DNA from: CAMTUW01 sp947085035
GTDB taxonomy: Bacteria > Actinomycetota > Coriobacteriia > Anaerosomatales > PHET01
DNA: 64,000 nt
Reading direction: 5' to 3'
NCBI GenBank assembly: GCA_947085035.1
Contig: CAMTUW010000001.1
Location: forward strand, 1 to 64,000
Shown here: positions 40,903 to 49,846 of the stretch, piece by piece
Layout: each line of letters begins with the position of its first letter
Position numbering within the stretch: the first letter of the stretch is position 1
Position numbers and translations under genes: made by a program
Notes under the pieces: generated by a model
What the model was told of the DNA's origin: nothing
What the model saw: the letters and a program-made list of their open reading frames with translations, nothing else
The model's database searches: none

Positions 40903-41785
40903 ACCAGATCATGGGTTCGTTGCCGAGTTTCTCTTTGATACGGAACACGCGCCGGGTCTTCAAGAGGATCGAGACCTCGCTTTCGGGATCACTGAGGTCA
41001 CCGAAGGTCCGAGCGCCGACCGGACATGCCTCGGTGCAGGTGGTCGTCTTGCCGTTTCTGACTCGATGGACACAAAAGGTGCACTTCTCGACGGTGCCGG
41101 TCTTCTCTTCGAGGGGCACGGCCTTGTTGATCTCGCCTTTCGGCACCTTGGGATGCGCCCAGTTGAAATGCCGCGCGTCGTAGGGGCAGGTGACCATGCA
41201 GTTGCGACACGCGATGCACTTGTCGTAGTCGATGACCACGATGCCGTCGGGGTCCCTCCACGTCGCCTTGACCGGGCAACCGTAGACGCATGTGGGCTTG
41301 GCGCAGTGCATGCACTGCATCGGCAGGTACCACTTGTCCGGACGTCCCGCCTCCTCGTAGTCGAGCTTGCTGTGCTCGGTGTCGATGGCGCCCGGCTGCA
41401 TCTCAAGGACTTGAATGTAGGTGAAGCCCGAGTTGCGGCCGATGTTGTTCTCTTTGACGCACGCGTAGACGCACCGACGGCATCCGATGCACGCCTTCAC
41501 GTCGATGACCATCGCCCACTTCTGTTTGCCGGGCGGGTCGGCATAGTCCACGGTCTTTCCGGGGTAGTTGACAGCACCGATCCTGTCAACGAGGCCGTCA
41601 AGCGGCCCGCCCTCGGCCTCGGCGCCTGTGGCCTTGGTGGCGGTGAGAACCGCAGGTACGACGCCTGCGGCGAGTACCCCTACCGTGGCACCCACTCCTC
41701 CGAGGAACCGGCGTCTCGACAGCGTGCATCCCGACGGCAACAGGGCGTCGTCTTGTGAGGGAGCTGACTTGCGGCACTGACTCAT
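40892..41785 (-). CDS. Tat-exported four-cluster ferredoxin subunit (NrfC/PsrB-like)
   Basis: Length 297 residues. A twin-arginine leader (SRRRFLGGVGATVGVLAAGV) precedes four [4Fe-4S] cysteine sets: CIGCRRCVYAC, CMHCAKPTCVYGCP, CIACRNCMVTCP, and CTFCVHRVRNGKTTTCTEAC. The pattern is that of NrfC, PsrB and DmsB electron-transfer subunits. The ATG at 41785 overlaps the stop of the tetrahaem gene (ATGA); upstream in-frame codons to 42067 are antisense noise. It should dock on NrfD and shuttle electrons to the cytochromes. No molybdopterin catalytic subunit is encoded beside it. Confidence 0.92.
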   Translation of the reverse strand: MSQCRKSAPSQDDALLPSGCTLSRRRFLGGVGATVGVLAAGVVPAVLTATKATGAEAEGGPLDGLVDRIGAVNYPGKTVDYADPPGKQKWAMVIDVKACIGCRRCVYACVKENNIGRNSGFTYIQVLEMQPGAIDTEHSKLDYEEAGRPDKWYLPMQCMHCAKPTCVYGCPVKATWRDPDGIVVIDYDKCIACRNCMVTCPYDARHFNWAHPKVPKGEINKAVPLEEKTGTVEKCTFCVHRVRNGKTTTCTEACPVGARTFGDLSDPESEVSILLKTRRVFRIKEKLGNEPMIWYVG

Positions 41786-42417
41786 CGCGTCCGTCCTTTG
41801 ACGATTATGAAACCGACAGCACCAAAGGATGCGAGCACACCCAGCGATGTCAGGATCATCAGCCACCCTGGGGTCTCGACGGGGGCAGCCACAGGAGGCG
41901 CGGCGAACGGCTTGAACGGTACGCGCTCTGAAACCGCACGCACCTCGACGCCCGTTCCCAGGAAGGGCGGCAGTGCCGGCATGTAGATCCACGACGGCGT
42001 GTGCGGGTCGTGACAACCGGCCGCCGAACACTTCGGCTCTCGCTTGCCGTGAATCCCGACCTGCCATTCGCGATACTTCTCGAAATGGCAGCGCTGACAG
42101 ACGCGCGAGACGTCGCCGGTGATGTCGACCAGGCTGTCGTCGGGGAGTCGCAACTTGCCGGGGTTCTTGGCGGGATCATCGTGGCAGGCGAGGCAGGCCT
42201 TGTCGCCGGTCCCCAAGATGTCGTGCACCTCGAGCGTCACCTCGTGCTTCTCGAGTCCGATCGGCAACTCTTCGACGGGTTTGCCATCAGGGCGCAAGAC
42301 CACCGGATGGCACCTCGCACAAGGAAAGAACGCGGCCTCACCGGTCGATGACCTGCCGGCGAGCGCGTGTGTGGGGCTGAACAGGAGAGCGGCGAACGCC
42401 AAGGCCACAAGCGCCAC
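41782..42417 (-). CDS. Tetrahaem cytochrome c with C-terminal membrane anchor
   Basis: Length 211 residues. A signal peptide (ALVALAFAALLFSPTHALA) precedes CARCH, CLACH and CQRCH, plus a CX4CH (CSAAGCH), so up to four haems. After a Pro-rich linker (FAAPPVAAPVETPGW) it has a C-terminal transmembrane helix (LMILTSLGVLASFGAVGFII) ending in KGRTR. First gene of the leftward cytochrome operon. The GTG start at 42417 has no good Shine-Dalgarno and the hydrophobic run continues upstream, so the true start may be a non-standard codon further 5'. Confidence 0.85.
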   Translation of the reverse strand: MALVALAFAALLFSPTHALAGRSSTGEAAFFPCARCHPVVLRPDGKPVEELPIGLEKHEVTLEVHDILGTGDKACLACHDDPAKNPGKLRLPDDSLVDITGDVSRVCQRCHFEKYREWQVGIHGKREPKCSAAGCHDPHTPSWIYMPALPPFLGTGVEVRAVSERVPFKPFAAPPVAAPVETPGWLMILTSLGVLASFGAVGFIIVKGRTR

Positions 42418-42589
42418 GACGACGATCGCCGCGCGCAGCGGGGGGCAGGCAGGTGCCTCTAGTCTCTCGGCCCTTGAGCAGCGAATCGCATCTATGGCGC
42501 CCTCACCACCTCTGTCCTCGCAAAACCGCTGATATCGTTGACGACACTAACAGTCACCCTGAACTTGGCTATTCGTACCGTATTTCCGA

Positions 42590-42606
42590 AATGTTAGGGT
42601 TGTGTT
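42590..42606. promoter_or_regulatory. TGTTAG direct repeat, candidate response-regulator box
   Basis: TGTTAG at 42590-42595 and 42601-42606 lie exactly 11 bp apart, the spacing typical of OmpR/PhoB-family half-sites. The site is in the divergent region between the cytochrome operon and the two-component genes, 70-86 bp before the response-regulator start. Confidence 0.5.
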
Positions 42607-42617
42607 AGCGGCAATCG

Positions 42618-42649
42618 ACACCTGTCCGGGTATGCTCGTTGACGGACAG
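42618..42649. promoter_or_regulatory. 8-bp inverted repeat before the response regulator gene
   Basis: ACCTGTCC at 42618-42625 and GGACAGGT at 42642-42649 pair perfectly around a 16-bp spacer that contains TATGCT (a possible -10 for the rightward promoter). It may be an operator, or a hairpin in the leader RNA. Confidence 0.45.
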
Positions 42650-42675
42650 GTAGCTTCTCGCGCAGGGAGAGCCCG

Positions 42676-43356
42676 ATGAAACGCGTCTTGGTCGTGGACG
42701 ACGAAGAGTCGATTCTCAAGATCGTCGACTACGCGCTGTCTCAAGCCGACTATGAGGTCCACACCGCTCATGACGGCACCGGCGCAGAGTTCATGTTCTC
42801 ACAAGTCAAGCCGGACCTGGTCATCCTCGACATCACGCTCCCCGGCAAATCGGGACTCGACATCGCCCGTGACCTCCGGGCTGAGTCGAGTGTACCCATA
42901 ATCATGCTGTCAGCGCGAGGCGACGAGGTCGATCGCATCCTGGGCCTGGAGTTCGGCGCCGACGACTACGTGACCAAGCCGTTCTCGCCACGCGAACTCG
43001 TGAGCAGGGTCAAGGCGATACTGCGACGAGTTGACGGGAGCGGTGTCGAGAAGGCCTGCATCATCGTTGGCGACATCGAGATCGATACGTTGTCGCGGCA
43101 GGTCAAACTGGCTGGACAGCCACTGCACCTCACGAGTTCCGAGTACGGGATCCTGTTGCACTTGGCCAAACATCCGGGCACGGCGTACTCGCGCCATGCC
43201 ATCCTGGAGGCGCTGTGGGACGAATCCCCTGTTGGTGACGAGCGCGCTGTCGACGTGCACATACACAACATTCGCGAGAAGCTCGAAGGTGACCCGAAGA
43301 ACCCGACGTACATCCTGACGGTTCGCGGATTCGGCTACCGGTTAAGAGAGCAGTGA
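42676..43356 (+). CDS. OmpR-family response regulator
   Basis: Length 226 residues. The receiver domain has VLVVDDEESILK, the phospho-acceptor Asp52 in VILDITLPGKSG, IIMLSARGDE, and DDYVTKPFSPREL. The C-terminal winged helix shows LTSSEYGILLHLAKHPGTAY, VDVHIHNIREKLEGDPKNPT, and ILTVRGFGYRLRE. The ATG follows GGGAGA. The stop overlaps the kinase GTG start (GTGA). Transcribed divergently from the multihaem cytochrome operon, which it plausibly controls together with itself (inference from position and repeats). Confidence 0.93.
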   Translation: MKRVLVVDDEESILKIVDYALSQADYEVHTAHDGTGAEFMFSQVKPDLVILDITLPGKSGLDIARDLRAESSVPIIMLSARGDEVDRILGLEFGADDYVTKPFSPRELVSRVKAILRRVDGSGVEKACIIVGDIEIDTLSRQVKLAGQPLHLTSSEYGILLHLAKHPGTAYSRHAILEALWDESPVGDERAVDVHIHNIREKLEGDPKNPTYILTVRGFGYRLREQ

Positions 43357-44795
43357 CACGGATGTCCCCGCGCAAGAGGGCCTCGATCCGTCTCTGGCAG
43401 ACCGAGTTGTTCGTCGTCGTCATCGTGGTCGCGATGCTCATCTTGTCGGGAGCGTTGTCAGCCGGACTCAAAGACACGCTGTCCGAGATGGCGAGAACCC
43501 ACGAGATCCGCAACGCCGCCGCACTCGTGCAGCGGCTCACCATGCGCCTGCCGCTCACGAGCGACGATCTGGGCGGGGTCCGTCGCGACATCGACGAGTA
43601 CCGCATCATCTACGGGACCGGCATCTGGGTGTACGCGCGCGATGGCGAGCTGCTCGAATCCTCCCACGACGGCAAGCCGAGCGATGCGGTGTTGCATGCG
43701 GCGTGGCGAGGAGGGCTCGTTGAGAGCCCCTCGTACACGAGCGTCGACATGCGCGAGGGCGGCTGGGTCGTCGCATCCAAGCCGCTCATAGGAACCAGCG
43801 GGTCGGTACTCGGCATCGTCGTCACCGCAAGTCCGGTGGACAGCTCGCTGAGGATTCTTGACGCGATCCGCTACCGATTGTGGGTGACGTTCTGGATCTC
43901 ACTCATCATCGCCGGGATGTTGGGCTTCGTGTTCTCCGAGTTCATCGGCAGGCGCATCCGCGCGATGTCAGAGGCCGCCGCCGCGATGGCCGCCGGTGAC
44001 TTCCAGCAGCGTCTTCCGACCGGTTTCGTGCCCGACGAGGTCTACGACCTTGCGGTCTCGTACAACAGCATGGCGAGCCGTCTGGGCGAGGCGTTCGCGG
44101 CACTCCAGGAAAGCGAGAGCGCACAGCGCCGCTTCGTCGCAGACGCGAGCCACGAGATGCGCACCCCGATCGCCGCGCTCAAGGGCATCCTCGAACTGCT
44201 GACCGACGGCGCGCAAGACGACCCCGAGGTCCGCGACGACTTCATCCGCACGATGAGCGTGGAGACGGACCGGCTGGGCCGTCTCGTGAGCGACCTGCTG
44301 ACGCTCGCGCAGCTCGACGCCGGCAGCCTTCGCCTGGAGGTCACTGTGCAGTGGGCCGCGGACCTGCTCGACAACGTCACGCAGGTCATGCATGCGCTGG
44401 CTGAAAGGGCGGGCATCGCACTCGACGTCGACCTTCCCGACGGCGACCTGCAGCTGCTGGGCGACCGCGACAGGGTGATCCAGGTGCTGTTGAGCTTCAC
44501 AGACAACGCGCTGAAGCACGCGCCCGCTGGCTCCCGCATCCGTCTGCGCGCGCGAAGCACCGACGGCACGGTGACGCTCGAGGTGGTCGACGACGGCCCC
44601 GGGATCAAGACCGACGAACTGTCGCGGGTGTTCGAGCGCTTCTACCGCTCAGGCACCGCACGCACGGGAACCGGCGGGGCGGGACTTGGACTCGCCATCG
44701 CGAAGGAGATCGTCGAGGCGCACGGCTCGACGATCGAGGTTCGCTCGACGCCCGGCGCCGGCTCCACCTTCGGATTCGCGCTCACGAAACCCTAA
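43353..44795 (+). CDS. Sensor histidine kinase, HAMP type
   Basis: Length 480 residues. Transmembrane helix 1 (~18-38) is followed by an extracytoplasmic sensor of ~130 residues (DEYRIIYGTGIWVYARDGEL, small Cache-like look) and transmembrane helix 2 (~176-197). HAMP comes next, then HisKA with FVADASHEMRTPIAALKGIL (phospho-acceptor His267), and HATPase_c with TDNALKHAPAGSR, VVDDGPGIK, FERFYR and GGAGLGLAIAKEIVEAHG. Cognate kinase of the overlapping regulator gene. The stimulus is unknown; a redox or acceptor signal would fit the neighbouring cytochromes. Confidence 0.92.
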   Translation: MTRMSPRKRASIRLWQTELFVVVIVVAMLILSGALSAGLKDTLSEMARTHEIRNAAALVQRLTMRLPLTSDDLGGVRRDIDEYRIIYGTGIWVYARDGELLESSHDGKPSDAVLHAAWRGGLVESPSYTSVDMREGGWVVASKPLIGTSGSVLGIVVTASPVDSSLRILDAIRYRLWVTFWISLIIAGMLGFVFSEFIGRRIRAMSEAAAAMAAGDFQQRLPTGFVPDEVYDLAVSYNSMASRLGEAFAALQESESAQRRFVADASHEMRTPIAALKGILELLTDGAQDDPEVRDDFIRTMSVETDRLGRLVSDLLTLAQLDAGSLRLEVTVQWAADLLDNVTQVMHALAERAGIALDVDLPDGDLQLLGDRDRVIQVLLSFTDNALKHAPAGSRIRLRARSTDGTVTLEVVDDGPGIKTDELSRVFERFYRSGTARTGTGGAGLGLAIAKEIVEAHGSTIEVRSTPGAGSTFGFALTKP

Positions 44796-44897
44796 CAAGA
44801 CGAAAACCGTCCACGAACCCGCACAGGTGCGCAGCGGGTCATATTCTCATCAGGACTCGTGAACCTCACTAGTTCATGTCATTGGAGGTCGAGAACG

Positions 44898-45458
44898 ATG
44901 GAGCTCATCTTGGGAGCGGTTCTACTCATCGGGGGACTCATCGCTGCGGCTGTCTTGGTCGTCAGCATTCCGTCACTGATCGGCATGATCGCCTACGACG
45001 TCGCGAAATCAAGTCCCGTGGCGCGAGGACCCAGAGACACCCGCCTGCGCATCGCGGCCGAGCGCGGCGTCGCCAGAGCGTTCGTCATCGCCGGCGGCAT
45101 CTTCTGGTCGGTCGCCATCTTCGCCGGACTACGCACGTTCAGCGAGACGGGTACGGCATACGCGCTGCTCGGTGCGTTCTTCCCGCTCGTGGCGGTGACC
45201 GCAACACTCATCATCGGCTGGTTCTACGAGCGCGTGGCCGCAGCGCTTCTCGCGGCCGTCTCGATCGCAGGAGTCGCGTGGGGCGTCATCTACCAGTTCG
45301 AGGTGGGCGTATGGGCGATCGTCGTCTTCGCGCTGATCGGCCCGATGATGACCGCGTCGGTGCTGTTCTGGCTCGCACGCAAGGAGCAGGAGGCGTTCGA
45401 GTTGGCGCTGGCGATGCACCCGGAGTTCGCCACTGCGATGGCTTCAGACAACGGGTAG
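44898..45458 (+). CDS. Polytopic membrane protein of unknown function
   Basis: Length 186 residues. GGAGGT eight bases before ATG 44898 fixes the start. About five hydrophobic segments are visible (LILGAVLLIGGLIAAAVLVV, VIAGGIFWSVAIFAGL, AYALLGAFFPLVAVTATLII, AALLAAVSIAGVAWGVIY, IVVFALIGPMMTASVLFWLA) with a cytoplasmic acidic tail. No family recognised. It follows the kinase by about 100 bp in the same direction, with a hairpin terminator after it. Confidence 0.7.
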   Translation: MELILGAVLLIGGLIAAAVLVVSIPSLIGMIAYDVAKSSPVARGPRDTRLRIAAERGVARAFVIAGGIFWSVAIFAGLRTFSETGTAYALLGAFFPLVAVTATLIIGWFYERVAAALLAAVSIAGVAWGVIYQFEVGVWAIVVFALIGPMMTASVLFWLARKEQEAFELALAMHPEFATAMASDNG

Positions 45459-45484
45459 TCCTCGACCGTACATGGATGGGACCT

Positions 45485-45513
45485 GAAAGGGTCGACGAGC
45501 AGTCGGCCCTTTC
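45485..45513 (+). terminator. Hairpin terminator after the membrane protein gene
   Basis: GAAAGGGTCGAC (45485-45496) pairs with GTCGGCCCTTTC (45502-45513) around GAGCA, with one G:T mismatch. No long T-run follows, so efficiency is uncertain. Confidence 0.65.
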
Positions 45514-45701
45514 GGCGTGCTTCGAGATTCGATGATGAGTATGATTCGGCATCGACTTTGCATAATGCGAGTGCGGAGGCGTGCGCGAGTGTTGCAGATT
45601 GCGTGTAGAATCGCCATTTGGGCTCGCTTGTTTCGGCTCAGCGAGGTATTGATGGAGCAAGGCGCTCGCGGGCGCCCCGATTCCATGCGGAAAGGCAGCA
45701 G

Positions 45702-46955
45702 ATGAACCGCCGTACAGGCTACGCAGGACTCGCCCGGAGAGCGTGTGCCCTCTCCGTCGCGGTCGCGTTGCTCGCGCCTGGCACTGCCCTCGCCAATCCG
45801 TCATCGCCTGATGCGTCATCCACGACCGCACCGAGCGACATCCGCTCCGAATCAACGACCCCCACGCGCAGACCAGCCGACACGAGGTCTGAGATCGACG
45901 TGCGCCCCGATCAGCGCACCAGTGAGTTCCGCGACGAACTCTCCCAGCGCCAGGAGCGACTCGACGAGTTCATGGCTCAGCTCGATGCGCTCGACCGTGA
46001 ACTCGAACTGGCGAGCGAGGCCTACAACGCCGCCGCCGAGCGACTGAGTGAGATGCGCTCGCAAGTACACCTCGCCGAGGGGGATCTCTCAAACGCACGG
46101 GCTGCCTACACCCTGCAATCAGACATCCTCGGGCAGCGCGTCGAATCGATCTACAAGAATGGCTCACTCGCGGCGGTCGAGGTTCTGCTCGACTCGAAAT
46201 CGGTAGCCGATTTCCTGTCGCGGATGAGATTCCTGAACACGATCGGTATGCGAGACGCTGACATCGCCGCCTCACTGAAAGCTCAGCGCCAGCTTCTTCA
46301 GAACCAAGTGCTCGATCTCGAGAACGCGCAGTCGGCCGCCCAGTCGATCGAGTTCGAGCTCAAGGCGCGTCAGATCGAGATCATGCTGCGCATCCAGGAT
46401 CGCCAGCAGCTGCTCGCCAGCGCGCAGGCCGACCTGCTCGAACTGCTCGCTTCAGAGGCATCTCGCCGGAGCGTCGACGAAGTCGCGCTTCTCGCCGAGA
46501 TCCGCACGGGAGCCAACGAGAAGGGCATCCTCGTCGAGGCCGGCTCGCCGGTCGAGACCGCGCTGGCCTACCACGGCATACCGTATCTGTGGGGCGGCAA
46601 ATCAACGGCCGGCTTCGACTGTTCCGGACTCATGTTCTACGTCTTTCGCCAGCACGGCGTGGTCTTGCCTCACTATTCGGGTTCACAGTTCCAGAGGGGC
46701 ACGCGAGTCGCAGCCATGGCGCTGCAACCGGGAGACGCTGTGTTCTTCGGCTCCCCCATCCACCACGTGGGACTCTACATCGGCGGTGGGTATTACCTGC
46801 ACGCGCCGCGTACCGGCGACTTCGTGAAGATCTCGAAGCTGTCCGGACGCCGCGATTTTGCTGGCGCGCGACGCTATGCGTGGACGTACCGCGTGGGCGA
46901 GCCGATCAATGCGGTCAAGTCATCGGCGGCGGCGCTGGACGACGTGCCGCGCTAG
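45702..46955 (+). CDS. Secreted coiled-coil NlpC/P60 peptidoglycan hydrolase
   Basis: Length 417 residues; the start at 45702 follows GGAAAGG. A signal peptide (ACALSVAVALLAPGTALA) and a Ser/Thr/Pro-rich stretch precede a long coiled coil (~70-270: LSQRQERLDEFMAQLDALDR, LELASEAYNAAAERLSEM). The NlpC/P60 domain follows with GIPYLWGGKSTAGFDCSGLM (catalytic Cys), SPIHHVGLYIGGG (His) and YYLHAPRTGD (third residue). The PcsB/RipA-like architecture indicates a cell-wall endopeptidase for division or remodelling, held inactive by the coiled coil until recruited. Confidence 0.9.
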   Translation: MNRRTGYAGLARRACALSVAVALLAPGTALANPSSPDASSTTAPSDIRSESTTPTRRPADTRSEIDVRPDQRTSEFRDELSQRQERLDEFMAQLDALDRELELASEAYNAAAERLSEMRSQVHLAEGDLSNARAAYTLQSDILGQRVESIYKNGSLAAVEVLLDSKSVADFLSRMRFLNTIGMRDADIAASLKAQRQLLQNQVLDLENAQSAAQSIEFELKARQIEIMLRIQDRQQLLASAQADLLELLASEASRRSVDEVALLAEIRTGANEKGILVEAGSPVETALAYHGIPYLWGGKSTAGFDCSGLMFYVFRQHGVVLPHYSGSQFQRGTRVAAMALQPGDAVFFGSPIHHVGLYIGGGYYLHAPRTGDFVKISKLSGRRDFAGARRYAWTYRVGEPINAVKSSAAALDDVPR

Positions 46956-47063
46956 GATCCGATGAATTCCATGTCAGACCGGGGCGGTAAGGTTTCAGAA
47001 ATACGGGGGTAAGTAGCGTGTGCCACGATGGCGCACGCCACACGGTTCGCTGAGGGGATACAC

Positions 47064-48509
47064 ATGAAGGAGATCATAGACGCCGCGCTCGACGCGGCTC
47101 GCTTCGCTGGCGCCGACTACGCAGATGCACGCGTCGTCGACTCGTCCCACGAGGAGATACAGATCGCGACCGGGCGCGTCGAGGCGATCGAGCGCTCGGA
47201 CAGTTTCGGGCTCGGTGTGCGCGTGCTCGCCAACGGCGCATGGGGCTTCGCGGCCAGCCGCACTGTGACGATCGGCGAGGCCGAAGCCGTGGCGCGGCAG
47301 GCTGTCGCGATCGCACGCGCGAGTGCGCTCGTGGCCGGTCCGCCCGTTCGTCTCGCCCCCGAGGAACCTGCACGGGGCACGTGGGAGGGACCGTGCGTCA
47401 TCGACCCGTTCTCGGTGCCGCTGGAAGACAAGCTCGCGTTGTTGATCGCCGCCGACGAAGCCCTGCGCGCTGAGTCGGCCGTGTCACTGACGAAGGTCAC
47501 CTGCGGCGCCCATCGCTCTCGGAAGTGGTTCGGCTCGACCGACGGCGCCTTCACCGAGCAGAGCTGGTACGAGACGGGGGCCGGGATCGTCGCCCACGCC
47601 CTCGCGGACGGCGAGATGGTCACGCGCTCGTACCCGAACTCGCATGGCGGCGCTTGGATGCAGGCGGGGTGGGAGTACGTGGCCGGTCTCGATCTCGTCG
47701 GCCACGCCCCACGCGTCGCGAGTGAGGCGGCCGCGTTGTTGACCGCGCCCGAGTGCACGCCCGGCGTCGTGGACCTCATCATCGACGGCTCACAGATGGC
47801 GCTACAGGTCCACGAGTCGATCGGGCACCCCACCGAGCTCGACCGCGTCTTGGGCGAGGAGGCCGCGTTCGCGGGCACCTCGTGGGTGGCCTTGGGAGAT
47901 ATCGGCTCGCTGCGGTACGGCTCCGAGCACGTCACCGTGAGCGCTGATGCAACCGTGCCGGGCTCCCTGGGCAGCTTCGGATGGGACGACGACGGCGTTG
48001 CCGGACAGCGCGACCTGATCGTGACCGAGGGTGTGCTGACCGGGCTTCTCACCTCTCGCGACACGGCGCCCGAGATCGGTCGTGGGAGCAACGGTTGCGC
48101 GCGTGCCGACGGCTGGAACCGCATCCCCCTCGTGCGCATGACGACGGTCTCGCTCGAGCCCGGCGAGTGGGATTTCGATCAACTGGTCGCAGACACCGGC
48201 AGCGGCCTCTACATCGAGACGAACAACTCCTGGTCGATCGATGACAAGCGGCTGAACTTCCAGTTCGGCTGCGAGATAGGCTGGGAGATCGAGAACGGCG
48301 AGCTGGGCCGGATGGTGCGCATGCCGAACTACACGGGCATCACGCCGCAGTTCTGGGCGAGCTGTGACGCCGTGTGCTCGCGGGAGCACTGGCAGGTCTG
48401 GGGACTCAACAACTGCGGCAAGGGGGAGCCCATGCAAGTCGCTCACGTCGCTCACGGTGCAGCGCCCGCGCGTTTCCGTGGCGTGCAGGTCGGGGTGGGT
48501 CGCCCATGA
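47064..48509 (+). CDS. tldD: TldD-family metalloprotease
   Basis: Length 481 residues from ATG 47064, with GAGGGG upstream. The zinc site is the TldD-type HExxxH, seen as MALQVHESIGHPTELDRVLG. Other family features are ATGRVEAIERSDSFGLGVRV near the N-terminus, a glycine-rich NSHGGAWMQAGWE segment and a C-terminal FGCEIGWEIENGELG. With TldE it degrades unfolded peptides and matures ribosomally made peptides. The two genes overlap as ATGA, ensuring coupled synthesis of the heterodimer. Confidence 0.93.
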   Translation: MKEIIDAALDAARFAGADYADARVVDSSHEEIQIATGRVEAIERSDSFGLGVRVLANGAWGFAASRTVTIGEAEAVARQAVAIARASALVAGPPVRLAPEEPARGTWEGPCVIDPFSVPLEDKLALLIAADEALRAESAVSLTKVTCGAHRSRKWFGSTDGAFTEQSWYETGAGIVAHALADGEMVTRSYPNSHGGAWMQAGWEYVAGLDLVGHAPRVASEAAALLTAPECTPGVVDLIIDGSQMALQVHESIGHPTELDRVLGEEAAFAGTSWVALGDIGSLRYGSEHVTVSADATVPGSLGSFGWDDDGVAGQRDLIVTEGVLTGLLTSRDTAPEIGRGSNGCARADGWNRIPLVRMTTVSLEPGEWDFDQLVADTGSGLYIETNNSWSIDDKRLNFQFGCEIGWEIENGELGRMVRMPNYTGITPQFWASCDAVCSREHWQVWGLNNCGKGEPMQVAHVAHGAAPARFRGVQVGVGRP

Positions 48510-49846
48510 TGCTGACACCACACGAGGCCCGTGACCTGGCCAAGCGCGCTGTCGCGCTCACAACTGCGGCCGACGAGGCCGAAGCGCTCATCGTCGCCGA
48601 GAACAGCGCATTGACGCGTTTTGCGAACAATCGCATCAACCAGAACGTCGTGGAGGCCAACGCACTCGTGAACGTTCGAGCGGTGGTCGGGAAACGACAG
48701 GGCGTCGCGAGCACGAACCGCTTGGACGACGAGTCGCTCCACGCCTGCTGTGAGGCTGCGATCGCTGCCGCTCGCATCGCGCCCGAAGACCCCGCGTTCC
48801 CGGGGCTGCCCACGCCTTCGCCGGTCGAGCTGGTCGAACGCGCTTGCGAGACGACCCGCGCCTTCGACGCTGAGGCGCGTGCGCATGCGGTAGCCGATAT
48901 CGTCGAGCAGTCGCGTGAGCGCGGTCTTACCGTCGCGGGAAAAGTGCGCGCCGCCGAGCACGTCCTCGCAGTAGCCAACAGCCACGGCATCGACGTCGGG
49001 TCCGCCATCACCGGCGCACAGGCCACCGTCCTGTCGATGGGTGAGTCGGGCAGCGGCTGGACCAGCTGGCTCTCGCGCGACGCCTCCGAGATGCGCGCTG
49101 CCGATCTTGGTCGAGACGCTGCCGAACTCGCGCTGCGCTCCGCCAACCCGACCAATCTCGAACCGGGCATCCACCCCGTCGTGCTCGCACCCGAAGCGGT
49201 CGCCGACATCATGGACTTCCTCGGCTACCTGGGGTTTTCGGCCAAAGCCTTCGAAGAGGGCCGCTCGTTTCTCTCGAACCACCTGGAAGACCAGATCATG
49301 CACTACCTCATCTCCATCGTCGACGATGCACTCGCACCCCACGCGATGGGTGCGACCTTTGACTACGAGGGCAGTCCCAAACGTCGCACCGTGCTCATCG
49401 AAGACGGTGTAGGCGTCCAACCGGTCACGGATTCATACTGGGCCGAGAAGAGCGGCTGGCCGAATTCCGGTCACGCTCTGCCCGCGCCGAACCCGTGGGG
49501 TCCGATGCCCCTGAACCTCGAGATGCTGCCGGGCGAGGGTTCGCTCGACGATCTCGTGAGCGCCGTGAGCCACGGGGTCTACGTGACCCGCTTCCACTAC
49601 GTCAACGTCGAGGACCCGGTGCCCGTCACACTCACGGGCATGACCCGCGACGGCACTTTTCTCATCGAAAACGGTGTGATCACACGGCCGCTGAAGAACC
49701 TGCGCTTCACGCAGTCGATGATCGAGGCTCTCAAGTGGTGCGAGGGTGTGACAGAGCAGCGCAAGTTCGTTGGCACCGAAGAGGGCGCCTCCCTGGTTCC
49801 GGGGCTGCTGCTCTCTCGATTCAACTTCACCGGCCAGACCACGTAG
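48506..49846 (+). CDS. tldE: TldE/PmbA-family protease partner
   Basis: A protein of 446 residues. It shares the TldD fold (ALTRFANNRINQNVVEANAL, NVRAVVGKRQGVASTNRLDD, EPGIHPVVLAPEAVADIMDF) but has no HExxxH, as expected of the non-catalytic partner. The C-terminal FHYVNVEDPVPVTLTGMTRD and TFLIENGVITRPLKNLRFTQ are typical of PmbA. It overlaps tldD at the start. Its 3' end overlaps the convergent CheB-like gene by 20 bp. Confidence 0.92.
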   Translation: MMLTPHEARDLAKRAVALTTAADEAEALIVAENSALTRFANNRINQNVVEANALVNVRAVVGKRQGVASTNRLDDESLHACCEAAIAAARIAPEDPAFPGLPTPSPVELVERACETTRAFDAEARAHAVADIVEQSRERGLTVAGKVRAAEHVLAVANSHGIDVGSAITGAQATVLSMGESGSGWTSWLSRDASEMRAADLGRDAAELALRSANPTNLEPGIHPVVLAPEAVADIMDFLGYLGFSAKAFEEGRSFLSNHLEDQIMHYLISIVDDALAPHAMGATFDYEGSPKRRTVLIEDGVGVQPVTDSYWAEKSGWPNSGHALPAPNPWGPMPLNLEMLPGEGSLDDLVSAVSHGVYVTRFHYVNVEDPVPVTLTGMTRDGTFLIENGVITRPLKNLRFTQSMIEALKWCEGVTEQRKFVGTEEGASLVPGLLLSRFNFTGQTT

